NCBI GenBank assembly: GCA_024195265.1
Contig: JAJLRJ010000013.1
Location: forward strand, 13,505,322-13,569,321
Source: Dendrophyllia cribrosa
Lineage: Eukaryota > Cnidaria > Anthozoa > Scleractinia > Dendrophylliidae
Reading direction: 5' to 3'
DNA: 64,000 bases
Under the pieces are notes generated by a model. It ran no database searches, was not told where the DNA came from, and saw only the letters and a list, made by a program, of their open reading frames with translations. A program made the translations under genes and the position numbers. This document shows positions 44,945 through 53,318 of the stretch, piece after piece; position 1 is the stretch's first letter, and every line of letters starts with the position of its first letter.

Positions 44945-47900
44945 ATGGCGCAACCTCGGCAACGAAGACAGCGTGGTGCCAATCAACGCGAGCTGATTGC
45001 CTGGCTTGACGAACAGACGAGGAATGCCGAGCGGATCGAGCCTGTTGCCGACAATAATGCTGAGGGCGAGCCTCAAAACAACCCACCGGATTTAGATTTC
45101 GAACAACTTGTTCAGATCTATGATCGGGTTGACCGATTGGTTGAGCACGGCAGACGAATAATTCGGTTCCGCTTTGTAAACGATCTCGAAAACTCTCTTG
45201 TCGCCAGAATTTTGCACAAAATCAAGCAAAATGTTCACACACGACACACAATCAATTTACGCTTCACATTCGAGTTACGAAACACTGAAACCGCGGAGTT
45301 GAGAGAGTTTTATCAAAACAACCACAACAGTCGTTGGCTAGCCACTTTCTGAGACACGACAGTGGCTGCAAGCCCAGGAAGAGTTTCGTCTCCAAAACGC
45401 AAGACTCAACAGGCCTGACACCAAATGGGTTTACGAACGCACTGTCCTGCTTGATCTTAAAGTCGTGCTGGATCGACAACCCTTGCAAATAGGGCTCGGG
45501 CGTCTTCCTGATTGGATTCGCAACAAAAGAGAAGTCATTTCTCTTGACACTTTCAACGACAATCTTTGTCTCTTTCGTTGTTTGGCTGTCCATCGAGGAG
45601 TTCGTGTAGATCGTTCCACTCGCAGATCCAGGGAACTCGCAGAAAGTTTCTTCGCAGTTTATCCGGGGCTTCGAGGCCAGCTAAATTTGCGGCACTTCTT
45701 CAAAATCGAAAGGCATTTCAAGCAAGGAATTGCCGCATATCTTGTTCTCCCCAATGGTGACTTCATTTTATCTCACACCCCTGCGAATTACGACAAGGTG
45801 GGCACTCCAACCATGACTGTCGGTATTCATGGGGGCCACTCCTTCTTGATTACCAATATCAATAAAGTCACAAACAATTACACTTGTGGCGAGTGCGGTG
45901 GGAGGTTCACACGGGCTGATCACTTGAAGCGCCACTCCAAGACGTGTACTCGTGGCCAAACCAAAATCGTCTGCCCCGGGAAACGTGTCCTCCCTCCGGA
46001 GTCAGCTTTTGAGAAAGCCTTTTACCCAGAAGGTGGTTTCGGTGTCAAGGGGGTGTGCTGGCTGGAGTGGGAGGCGAAGCAGCGTGACATTCACATCCAC
46101 CATCACAGATGCGGCCATGGTGGTGAGAGGTATATTTGTGGGGCTCCAGTCGACGGCTATCACCCAGAAAGCAAGACAGTTTTTCAGTTCCACGGTTGTC
46201 ACTGGCACGGTTGCGAGGAATGTTACCCAAATTTTCAGCAGAGGTTCGAATCGGTTCATGTTGACCGAAGGGGCAACACAATCACAAGGATGGTTGCTTA
46301 CCAAAGGACTCTGCAACGAACTCAGTTTCTTCGAGACGCTGGGTACACCGTGGTGGAAAGGTGGGAACACGAAAAGCCTTCCCACGCGATCGTCTACGAC
46401 TTCGAAGCGTACCAGGACAAGACCAAGGCAGCTCGCCCGACACGTGATCTCTCTTATGAAAGCGAGCATGTGCCCATCTCAGTCTCCATTGCCGACACGT
46501 TGAACCCTGAGCCTGAGTACATTTGCTCCAAAGATCCTGACGAGCTTATCGGGCTGTTTTATGCCTCCCTGGAGTGGCGGGCCGCAGCCATCCGAGAGGA
46601 TGTGGCTGTAAAATACATGCCCCCAGACCTTGAGAATCTTCCTGCGAAGCGACTCAAGCTCATCGACAAATGGTGCAACCAAGTGCCTGTGGTCGGCTTC
46701 AACTCAGGCCATTACGATCTCAAGCTTATCCGCAAGTACTTAGTTTCTCATTTCGCTAAAGAGAACGAGGTCTTCGCCGCGGAGAAAAAGGGCCGCATCA
46801 TGTTCATCAACACTCCCAGCTACAAGTTCTTGACATCATGAATTATTTGGCCCCAGGCATCACGTACGACAAGTGGGTCAAGACGTATGGAGCGACACAG
46901 ACCAAGTCCTGGCTCCCATACGAGTGGTTTGACAGCGCTGACAAGCTGGATTACCCTGGTCTCCCTCCATACGAGTGCTGGTACTCACAACTCAAAAACG
47001 CCTTCGTTCTTTCTCCCAAGGAGCACGAGGAATGCAATCGCATCTTCCACGAGAAAGGCATGAAGACATTCGGAGACTGGCTGGAGTATTACAACAATCT
47101 AGACGTGTCTCCCTTCCTCGAAGCTCTCCAAACGATGAAGGCCTTTTACACGGGCCTCGGGGTTGACATCTTCAAAGACGCGGTCTCCCTGCCAGGAGTA
47201 TCAATGCAATACGTCTTCCGAGGCTTATTGAGAGGACGCAATGCTCCAGCCCTATACGCCCCCGGCCCAGAAGCTTACGCCATGCTGAAGGGAGCTGTGG
47301 TTGGCGGGCCAAGCCTGGTCTTCACCCGCAAACACGTGCGCGGCGAAACCAGCATCCGTTCTCACAAATACGACTTAGCCCCCCTCACGAAACGGATTGT
47401 GGGGTTCGACGCTAACTCCCTTTACCCAAGCACGATGCTGCAGGAGATGCCCTGTGGTAAAGAGAAGGTTGTGCATTACAACGCCCCGGAGCAGGCGGCG
47501 AGAGTTCTTGAAATGAATCTGAATACAGGCAGGTGGTTCGGGTTTGCGGAAGTGGACATCGAAGTCCCTCGAGAGTTGTGGGAGAAGTTCGAAGAGTTTC
47601 CACCGCTCTTCATCAACCAAGCAGTGCCTAACGAATGCGTTCCACAGCATATGCACGATTACCTCCAAGAAAGTGGCCGAACCCGCTTTCCCGACCAGAA
47701 AAAGCTTCTGGGTGTGTTGTCAGCGAAAAAGATGCTGATCTACGCACCCCTCTTGAAGTGGTATCTCAACATCGGGCTCAAGATCACGGCAGTCTACCGC
47801 ACGATCGATTACAACCCTAAAAAGCTCTTCGCCTGGTTCGTTTGCGAGGTCGCCGACAACCGAAGGAAAGACGACGCTGACAGGGAGAAGGCACTGCTTG

Positions 47901-48649
47901 CTGAAGTGTTCAAGCTCCTTGGCAACTCAGCTTACGGCAAGTTCATCGAAGCTGTGGAGCGCCAGACAAGAACGTTGTACACAACTGACGAGGACGAGGT
48001 CGACAAGAATCTCCGCTCATCCTTGTTCGAAGATCTCGAAGAGATCGGAGATGCTTACAAGATCGAGCTGCGCAAGCCAAAGGTCACAATCGACCGCCCT
48101 TTTCAAGTGGGCATTGTTGTGTACCAACTTGCCAAGCTCCGCATGCTGGAGTTCTATTACGACTTCCTAGATTACTTCATCGACAGACGCGACTTCGAGC
48201 TCATCCAGATGGACACGGACAGCATGTACTTCGCTCTTGCTCACGAAACTCTGGAAGAGGCCGTGTGCCCGGAACTTCGCGACCAGTTCGAGGCGGAGAA
48301 GAAGAATTGGTTGTCGTGGGACAAGTGGAGCGGCAGAGAGCCGGGCTTGTTCAAGCTCGAGAAGGAAGGCACACGGGCCATCGCCCGTGAGGCTAACGGC
48401 GAGGCCAAGATGTCCTCCAAGGGCGTCAACAAGAAGCAGAACGAGCTTCGCTGGGAAAGGTACGAAAGAGCCTTGCAGGGGGGCAGGGACATGGCCACCA
48501 ACAGGGGCTTCCGAATGCACAACGGGGCCATGTTCACATACCAGCAGCACAAGCTGGGCCTTTCCGCTTATTACGACAAGCGTTGGGTGCTGCCAGACGG
48601 CATCCACACAGAACCAATCGAGTTTCACAACCCAGCTGGGGGCAACTGA
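44945..48649 (+). pseudogene. polB: Protein-primed-type family B DNA polymerase, two frameshifts
   Basis: Three consecutive frames (44945-45352, 45357-46841, 46838-48649) form one polymerase of about 1,230 codons. Visible motifs: a CCHC zinc finger (CGECGGRFTRADHLKRHSKTC region, 45884-45954), ExoI YDFEAY (about 46393), ExoII VGFNSGHYDLKL (about 46690), ExoIII YYNNLD, palm motif A FDANSLYPS (47405), motif B KLLGNSAYGK (47911) and motif C MDTDSMYF (48209). Frames change near 45350 (T run) and 46830, so the product is split. It would replicate the element with a terminal protein as primer. The 3' end overlaps the integrase gene by 25 bp, tail to tail. Confidence 0.9.
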
Positions 48650-49614
48650 GTGCCTGGGGGCACCACCAGCAACTCCTCACGAACAAACCCTCTCTTAGGG
48701 CCGTCGTAGAGATAATATACGACAGGCGCATCTGGCTTGGTGACAACCTTCTCAATGTTGTGGACCTTCAAAGACCAGATCGGATCAGTCGCACGCCTCC
48801 CACCCCCTTCTAGCTCGCCGGGGTAATAAAGATATCTCACACTCACCCGGAGAGGGAGCTTCTTCTCATTCACCCCAACAGCCCTAGCATATGGAGTCGC
48901 GGGCTTGGAAGAAACGGCTTTCTCTTTGATTGCTTGAGCGGGCTTCTTGCCGGTAAGTCTTGTTAGTTCATTGTTCAAGGCCGAGACAACCTCTGGCAGC
49001 CTTTTAACCCAAGCAGTCGACCGGCTAGAGGGCATATTCATTTCAACGGCATACTGATAACCAAACAGTCTTTCAGCCAGGGTGCGATTGAATCTCTCCA
49101 CGATTGCTTGGTCTCTGTGGATATCAACCCACCCGCGACGAATGGCCGTTTTGTTGTTTTCCATGGCCTTTGTCACAGCCCCCATAAACTCTTTCCCAGG
49201 GTCAACTTGCAAGAGTTGAGGCCATTTCAAAGGCCCGCGTCTATATATCCGCGCAAACGCTTTTGCCACCTCTTCAGACTCTTTAGAAGTTAAGGGCTCT
49301 GCTGCTTTGTAACGGCTAGCCACATCAACAAGGGTTAATGCGTATTTGTACACCTTTCTCCCGCGGGGAAGTTTGTCGTGGGGCAGGAAGAGAAGATCTG
49401 CTTGATGCACTGCATTGGGTGATGAGACATCAAACTTGGGCCGAGGGATACGGCGTGGTGCCGGGAGGTAAACTTGCCAAAGGGCTTGTTTGACCAGCCA
49501 TTTCTTTGCGGCATCATCAGAGACCTTGGCTGCTGCAGCTAGCTTTTTGACAGCGGCAAGACCTTTCCAGTAGCCTTTCGGGCTGTAATAGATCTTAGAG
49601 AGTTTGGCCTCCAT
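48625..49614 (-). CDS. int: Polinton integrase (retroviral-type DDE), intact
   Basis: 329 residues. Catalytic triad: D in HQADLLFLPHDK (about residue 91), D in LLQVDPGKEFMG and E in RDQAIVERFNRTLAERL. The N-terminal helical domain lacks an obvious HHCC zinc finger. The C-terminal part (VRYLYYPGELEGG; IWSLKVHNIEKV) is chromo-like. It inserts the element into host DNA, normally with a 6-bp duplication. ATG 49614 is preceded by TAAATATACC. The frame is fully open, unlike polB. Confidence 0.92.
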   Translation of the reverse strand: MEAKLSKIYYSPKGYWKGLAAVKKLAAAAKVSDDAAKKWLVKQALWQVYLPAPRRIPRPKFDVSSPNAVHQADLLFLPHDKLPRGRKVYKYALTLVDVASRYKAAEPLTSKESEEVAKAFARIYRRGPLKWPQLLQVDPGKEFMGAVTKAMENNKTAIRRGWVDIHRDQAIVERFNRTLAERLFGYQYAVEMNMPSSRSTAWVKRLPEVVSALNNELTRLTGKKPAQAIKEKAVSSKPATPYARAVGVNEKKLPLRVSVRYLYYPGELEGGGRRATDPIWSLKVHNIEKVVTKPDAPVVYYLYDGPKRGFVREELLVVPPGTQLPPAGL

Positions 49615-49629
49615 GGGGTATATTTAGAG
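49615..49629 (-). promoter_or_regulatory. TATA-like element before integrase
   Basis: On - the sequence reads CTCTAAATATACCCC directly before ATG, a variant of the element-wide TATATATAC motif. Confidence 0.55.
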
Positions 49630-49658
49630 TTTATGAATCGGTGAAATATGCCCATGTC

Positions 49659-50006
49659 TTATGCGGCCGGAGATGTGTTCGGCCCACGGCCATGCTGTGC
49701 AAGAAAAAGGCGCGCCCATTCAATATCTCTGTCCACATCAATTGGTTTACGAAAGTCGGGATAAATTTTTCTAGCTAGTTCACGCGCTTTATGAGCCGCT
49801 TGTTTTATTTCCTCAGTTTCTTGAGCCGTTAGGAATGTTATGAGTGTGGGAAGCAATTCATGATATTCTTCCGGCACGGATGTGGGCATTTTTTCAGCAA
49901 GTTTCTGAAGCACTTTCGCCACATCCTCCAGGGGGGATGCCGGTAAAAGGCGCAACTGTTGCATAGCTTCGTCACGCTCTTCTTTAGAAAAGGAGGGCGT
50001 AGTCAT
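49659..50006 (-). CDS. Polinton protein of unknown function, 115 residues
   Basis: Open frame of 115 residues. It is charged and helical (KEERDEAMQQLRLLPASP; EDVAKVLQKLAEKM; EEIKQAAHKARELARKIYP), with no membrane segment or known motif. On - the sequence before ATG 50006 reads ATCATATATATACCACC, the shared promoter-like element. It lies 44 bp upstream of the integrase ATG in the same direction. Not recognised; soluble helical protein. Confidence 0.7.
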   Translation of the reverse strand: MTTPSFSKEERDEAMQQLRLLPASPLEDVAKVLQKLAEKMPTSVPEEYHELLPTLITFLTAQETEEIKQAAHKARELARKIYPDFRKPIDVDRDIEWARLFLAQHGRGPNTSPAA

Positions 50007-50030
50007 GGTGGTATATATATGATTTTAAAT
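50007..50030 (-). promoter_or_regulatory. TATATATAC element
   Basis: On -, AATCATATATATACCACC precedes ATG 50006, with an AT-rich (TTTTAAAA) tract further upstream. Confidence 0.6.
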
Positions 50031-50041
50031 TTTTTAAAATT

Positions 50042-50479
50042 TTAAAGAAATCGAAAAGCCGCATACCCACCCGCAAGCAGGGTGCCTCCAAGGAACACAA
50101 GTTCACCTGTCTGTTGTTGTGGGCTGGGCTTGTAGAAGTCCGAGAACTGAGGCTCTTTGTAGTCTTTGATTTGTTTATCTGGTTGTGTTTGGTGCATCTG
50201 GTTATACAAGGCCAGGGCTTGGTCGGTGGTTTGGAAGTTTTTGCTAGCTTGGTGTTTAATCCGATCGTTGGCTGCAATCCAGTCGAGGAGCTTGGTGCGG
50301 TCCTTCTGGTATTTGGCGTAAGCCGCTTGGTATTGTTCCAGGGCGTGGTCATGTCGGATTTTCTTCTCCATTGCTGCCTTTCCGTTATCGCCAGACAGAT
50401 ATTTCGCGAGATAGTTGCCGCCCGTGAAAGCGGCCGCATTAAGAACAGCGCCAAGGGCCATTATTGCAATCGAAGCCAT
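50042..50479 (-). CDS. Polinton membrane-associated protein, 145 residues, unknown function
   Basis: The N-terminus is hydrophobic (IAIMALGAVLNAAAFTGG) and the C-terminus is a second hydrophobic stretch (ELVFLGGTLLAGGYAAF). Between them is a charged helical region rich in Tyr, Gln and Lys (AAYAKYQKDRTKLLDWIAA). A hairpin or two-anchor membrane protein is likely. Upstream on - is TATGTATACACA. First of a run of small membrane-type proteins on the - strand. Possible virion membrane or entry component by analogy with other Polinton-like viruses; inference only. Confidence 0.65.
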   Translation of the reverse strand: MASIAIMALGAVLNAAAFTGGNYLAKYLSGDNGKAAMEKKIRHDHALEQYQAAYAKYQKDRTKLLDWIAANDRIKHQASKNFQTTDQALALYNQMHQTQPDKQIKDYKEPQFSDFYKPSPQQQTGELVFLGGTLLAGGYAAFRFL

Positions 50480-50488
50480 TGTGGTCGT

Positions 50489-50502
50489 GTGTATACATAT
50501 GT
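50489..50502 (-). promoter_or_regulatory. TATATAC-like element
   Basis: On -, CATATGTATACACA lies 10 bp before ATG 50479; one mismatch to the shared motif. Confidence 0.5.
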
Positions 50503-50528
50503 TTTTATATGTTGTCTGGGAGGATTTT

Positions 50529-50726
50529 CTAGTCCTCGAGATATTTCTTCAGCGCGATGGTGCCAGCCATGGCGGCTGTGAACTTGACGTAGTTCATTAA
50601 GCTTGCACTGGGGTCGGCAGTGAGGTTTTCTTTGATGGTCTTTTTTCCAATCCAACCAATACCGGCGACAAGGCCAGTGATTGTTGCGGCGTCGAGGATA
50701 GACTTCACAAGCTTGTTATCAGACAT
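50529..50726 (-). CDS. Small Polinton membrane protein, 65 residues
   Basis: MSDNKLVKSILDAATITGLV begins the frame. Gly-rich ITGLVAGIGWIG and the later YVKFTAAMAGTIALKKYL are two moderately hydrophobic segments, ending in a short acidic tail. Preceded on - by ATCATATATATACTGGG. No family recognised. The promoter element and open frame support a real gene despite its size. Confidence 0.6.
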   Translation of the reverse strand: MSDNKLVKSILDAATITGLVAGIGWIGKKTIKENLTADPSASLMNYVKFTAAMAGTIALKKYLED

Positions 50727-50734
50727 GGTTTGTG

Positions 50735-50752
50735 CCCAGTATATATATGATT
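50735..50752 (-). promoter_or_regulatory. TATATATAC element
   Basis: On -, AATCATATATATACTGGG lies about 8 bp before ATG 50726. Confidence 0.6.
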
Positions 50753-50767
50753 TTTATTTTTTCTGAC

Positions 50768-50956
50768 TCAGACTCGGGCCTCGGCATCGGCATTGGGGTT
50801 CCTCGGGCTCAGGCCCGGCTCAGGCTCGGGCGGCTCGTTGTGTCTGTTCATTGCCAATCCGAGAATTGTTTTAACGGAGGCCACGCTAAGTTTGCCCCAA
50901 AAAAGAAGCACACCTCCGATTGCAGCACCAGTCATGATCCCCTGTAAAAAATCCAT
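50768..50956 (-). CDS. Small Polinton membrane protein, 62 residues
   Basis: One hydrophobic helix (IMTGAAIGGVLLFWG) close to the N-terminus, then a second weaker one, and a Pro/Glu-rich tail (EPPEPEPGLSPRNPNAD). On - the region before the ATG reads CACATATATACTGGAC. A tail rich in repeats of CTCGGGC-like DNA gives it a different composition. Function unknown. Confidence 0.6.
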   Translation of the reverse strand: MDFLQGIMTGAAIGGVLLFWGKLSVASVKTILGLAMNRHNEPPEPEPGLSPRNPNADAEARV

Positions 50957-50974
50957 GTCCAGTATATATGTGAT
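50957..50974 (-). promoter_or_regulatory. TATATATAC element
   Basis: On -, ATCACATATATACTGGAC abuts ATG 50956. Confidence 0.6.
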
Positions 50975-50976
50975 TT

Positions 50977-51462
50977 TTATTCCATTTTTTTAATCCCTTG
51001 TCTTACCGGAATTCGAGATGGGGGCGGCGTTGCAGCGGGTGTGGCTGCTTGCGGTGTGTTTGCTGGTGTTGCTGGTGTGTTTGATTTGCGTCCAATCCTT
51101 TGCATTATGGCTTCGCGTTGGTAATAAACACCAGCAAGAGAGACAGCCAACCCTGCAAACCCCAGAATATAAAAGATTGAGTTGCTGTTGCTGTCACTTG
51201 TTGTGTCACTTGTTGCCCCACTTGTTGTGCCACTTGTTGCAGAATTGTTTCCACTTGTTGATGGTGCAGGGTTTTGTTCTTCGGCCTTTTTCTTTGCTTC
51301 ACGGGCCAGGCGGTTGCGTTCTGCTAGCCTTTTGCCAGAAGCAACGCGGCCGGGGTTCTTTTCTGTTGCGGGCTTTGTTTTCGGGGGCTCAGAGGTAACA
51401 CGTGCAGGTGTTGGAGTTGGAGTTTGAGTTTCTTCAGGGATCGTCTCGAGTGGTGTGGCCAT
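50977..51462 (-). CDS. Polinton single-pass membrane protein with low-complexity arms, 161 residues
   Basis: Thr/Pro-rich N-terminal region, a basic helix (ERNRLAREAKKKAEEQ), a Ser/Thr/Gly-rich linker (TSGTTSGATSDTTSD), one clear transmembrane helix (IFYILGFAGLAVSLAGVYY) and a Pro/Ala/Thr-rich tail. On - ATCATATATATACCCACG precedes the ATG. The layout resembles viral spike-stalk or membrane anchor proteins, but no homology was recognised. Confidence 0.65.
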   Translation of the reverse strand: MATPLETIPEETQTPTPTPARVTSEPPKTKPATEKNPGRVASGKRLAERNRLAREAKKKAEEQNPAPSTSGNNSATSGTTSGATSDTTSDSNSNSIFYILGFAGLAVSLAGVYYQREAIMQRIGRKSNTPATPANTPQAATPAATPPPSRIPVRQGIKKME

Positions 51463-51482
51463 CGTGGGTATATATATGATTT
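51463..51482 (-). promoter_or_regulatory. TATATATAC element
   Basis: On -, AAATCATATATATACCCACG abuts ATG 51462, followed upstream by a TTTTAAAA-type tract. Confidence 0.6.
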
Positions 51483-51588
51483 TAAAAATTTATCTTGTGA
51501 TAAGTTTGCTGATAAGTTTGCTGACAAGATTTGTTAAGTGTGCTGCCAGGTTCCAGCCAAGTTCCAGCCAGGTTCCAGCCAGGTTCCT

Positions 51589-52203
51589 TCAAGGTTCCTG
51601 CGAGGTCAACACAGGTCCCAGCCCAACTTCATCAAAGCCCTCAAGTGGATAACCTTCACTGTCTCTGGTTGGATGTGTGGGTTGATCTTCCAATTCTATC
51701 AAATAAGCCTTGTCAGTATCTCGGTCAAACTTGATGTGTTTTGTCGTGATGAGAGCAGCATTGGCAAGCGCCAGCCATCGTCCGCAACGCATGGCAAGAG
51801 CCCCAGCAAGATTTGACAGCTCCTGGTTGATGATGTAGTCGTTTTTGAGTTCTTGCTGCAACTCCTTGAAATCCTCAACCTGGATCACCATGCCAACGCC
51901 TTTGGACACGAGCGTGATGGCGGAATCAATTAGGGATTCGGTCGTCTTGTTGTCGACGTAGGCCTCGTACCTTTTGTAGTACTTGTCAACGTCCTTGTCT
52001 GACAACCGATTGACATGATCGTGTGTGAGCTGCACGCCGATAGCTTCTTTGGCCTTGCCAGTTGAAACAAGGATTGCAAGACTCTCACGTTTGGCAGGAA
52101 TGCCATTCCCACCAAGCACTGTGGGAGGCGCAGTACCAGGGGTGGCCTCCAGCATCTGCATTACTTCGTTCAAGGCGGCCTGGTCTTCAGCGGCTTCTGC
52201 CAT
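51589..52203 (-). CDS. Polinton conserved-type protein of unknown function, 204 residues
   Basis: An ATG at 52203 is preferred over an upstream TTG. The protein has an acidic helical start, a globular middle (THDHVNRLSDKDVDKYYKRY; VSKGVGMVIQVEDFKELQQE) and NQELSNLAGALAMRCGRWLA near the C-terminus. Only one Cys is present, so it is not the missing cysteine protease. Upstream on - is ACATATATATACTTTGGCG. No catalytic motif recognised. The first TTCCAGCCAGG repeats at 51545-51590 lie just past its 3' end. Confidence 0.65.
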   Translation of the reverse strand: MAEAAEDQAALNEVMQMLEATPGTAPPTVLGGNGIPAKRESLAILVSTGKAKEAIGVQLTHDHVNRLSDKDVDKYYKRYEAYVDNKTTESLIDSAITLVSKGVGMVIQVEDFKELQQELKNDYIINQELSNLAGALAMRCGRWLALANAALITTKHIKFDRDTDKAYLIELEDQPTHPTRDSEGYPLEGFDEVGLGPVLTSQEP

Positions 52204-52207
52204 CGCC

Positions 52208-52225
52208 AAAGTATATATATGTGTT
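52208..52225 (-). promoter_or_regulatory. TATATATAC element
   Basis: On -, ACACATATATATACTTTG lies about 5 bp before ATG 52203. Confidence 0.6.
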
Positions 52226-52227
52226 TT

Positions 52228-52467
52228 TTATTTTTCAATAATTCTCTTGATGTCGGGCAAAAGTGCTTCAAGCTCACGTATAAGTCTCGCCGTGGTGTCT
52301 GGCATAGAATTCAACCGCAATGGATATCTGTTGAGAAGCATGAGGCGCAGATCTTCCTCGCCAGCGGCTTTGATAATTTTGTTTTGCGCATTAAGTGTGT
52401 GTTTGTGTAATTCATCCAAAAGCTGTGAAAGCACAGTGAGCTTGTGTAGGCCGGTTGGCGCATTCAT
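52228..52467 (-). CDS. Small helical Polinton protein, 79 residues
   Basis: Starts MNAPTGLHKLTVLSQ and contains leucine-rich helices (LLDELHKHTLNAQNKIIKAA; TARLIRELEALLPDIKRI) suited to a coiled coil or helical bundle. No membrane segment. On - CATATATACAGGGCT precedes the ATG. Unknown function; may be a small structural or regulatory protein. Confidence 0.6.
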   Translation of the reverse strand: MNAPTGLHKLTVLSQLLDELHKHTLNAQNKIIKAAGEEDLRLMLLNRYPLRLNSMPDTTARLIRELEALLPDIKRIIEK

Positions 52468-52485
52468 AGCCCTGTATATATGTAC
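52468..52485 (-). promoter_or_regulatory. TATATAC element
   Basis: On -, AGTACATATATACAGGGC precedes ATG 52467. Confidence 0.55.
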
Positions 52486-52521
52486 TGTATTATATATTTG
52501 TGTGGCTGTATATTTGTGTGT

Positions 52522-53264
52522 TTAAACTTTGTACTCAATTCCATACGGGTGTCTAAGAGAGAAAACCAGGTGGGAGAACTTGCGGGATTTGAGCCTTGCA
52601 ATAAGCTCTTTGTACTCCTCGTGGGAGAGCTCGCCGGCATAGTCTTCGAAGATGGCCTTAGTTGTCTTGCTGGAGGGGTGTAAAAGAGCACGATCGCTGC
52701 GACATTTTCACGGAATGGCTTAGCTATGCTGGTGATCTGCTGGGTCAAGACCCACACGGATATGCCGTCATGCCTTGCGCTGAACCCAAGATTGACCAGC
52801 TGGCTCGTGCGGCCTTTGACATCTTTGGAGGCGGCGCAGTCATCGAGAATGAATAAAGTGTTGGTGCATGTGAAAAAAAAAAGCTCGCCAGCTTCAACCA
52901 GGCTTCGATCTCATGCTGTTGCCAGACAATCACGAAGATGTGCGGATCGCGGTCCACGAAGCCATCGTATGTCTTGTTCTTGACAAATGTGGGGCAGAAT
53001 AAAACGATGTAATCAAAACAACCCCTAAAGGGTCCTCGCAGTTGGTTTAGAAGATACTGTGTCTTGCCAGAGTTAGTGGGGCCCACGACTAGTGCGTTGA
53101 ATGGCAGCTTTCTTGGGTCCATAACCAGCCGCTATATTGGTTGGTTTGTAAACTGGTGGGGAGGGGGCCTTTGCCAGAAGTCGGTGTATTTCATTGTGTG
53201 ATAATGGTCCGGTGGATGGCAGTGGAGCCGGCTTGGCATAGAAGTTGATCTTGTTTGTGGCCAT
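52522..53264 (-). pseudogene. FtsK/HerA-type genome-packaging ATPase, frameshifted
   Basis: Walker A is VGPTNSGKTQYL (about 53090) and Walker B is LFILDDCAAS (about 52845). A later VWVLTQQITSIAKPF matches the conserved Q/arginine-finger region. This is the DNA-packaging ATPase of Polintons and related viruses. The frame breaks at a run of ten A (about 52874-52883) and again near 52676. The 63-residue frame at 53073-53264 has the promoter element (TTATATACCCACC) in front, whereas none precedes the Met at 53122, so it is probably the N-terminus of the same gene separated by a third frameshift. It lies directly beside the capsid gene, as usual. Confidence 0.8.
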
Positions 53265-53273
53265 GGGGCTGGT

Positions 53274-53288
53274 GGGTATATAATATGT
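53274..53288 (-). promoter_or_regulatory. TATATAC element before the ATPase gene
   Basis: On -, CATATTATATACCCA lies 10 bp before ATG 53264, not before the internal Met at 53122. Confidence 0.5.
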
Positions 53289-53318
53289 GTGTTGTTCGTG
53301 CGTGTGTTGTGCGTTTAC

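Noticed and set aside
45952..46503. 183-codon + frame and 155-codon - frame inside polB
   Set aside because: Shadows of the polymerase frame; they carry no motifs, while the polB frame does.
48167..48698. 150-codon frames on both strands at the polB 3' end
   Set aside because: Shadows of the GC-rich polB coding sequence.
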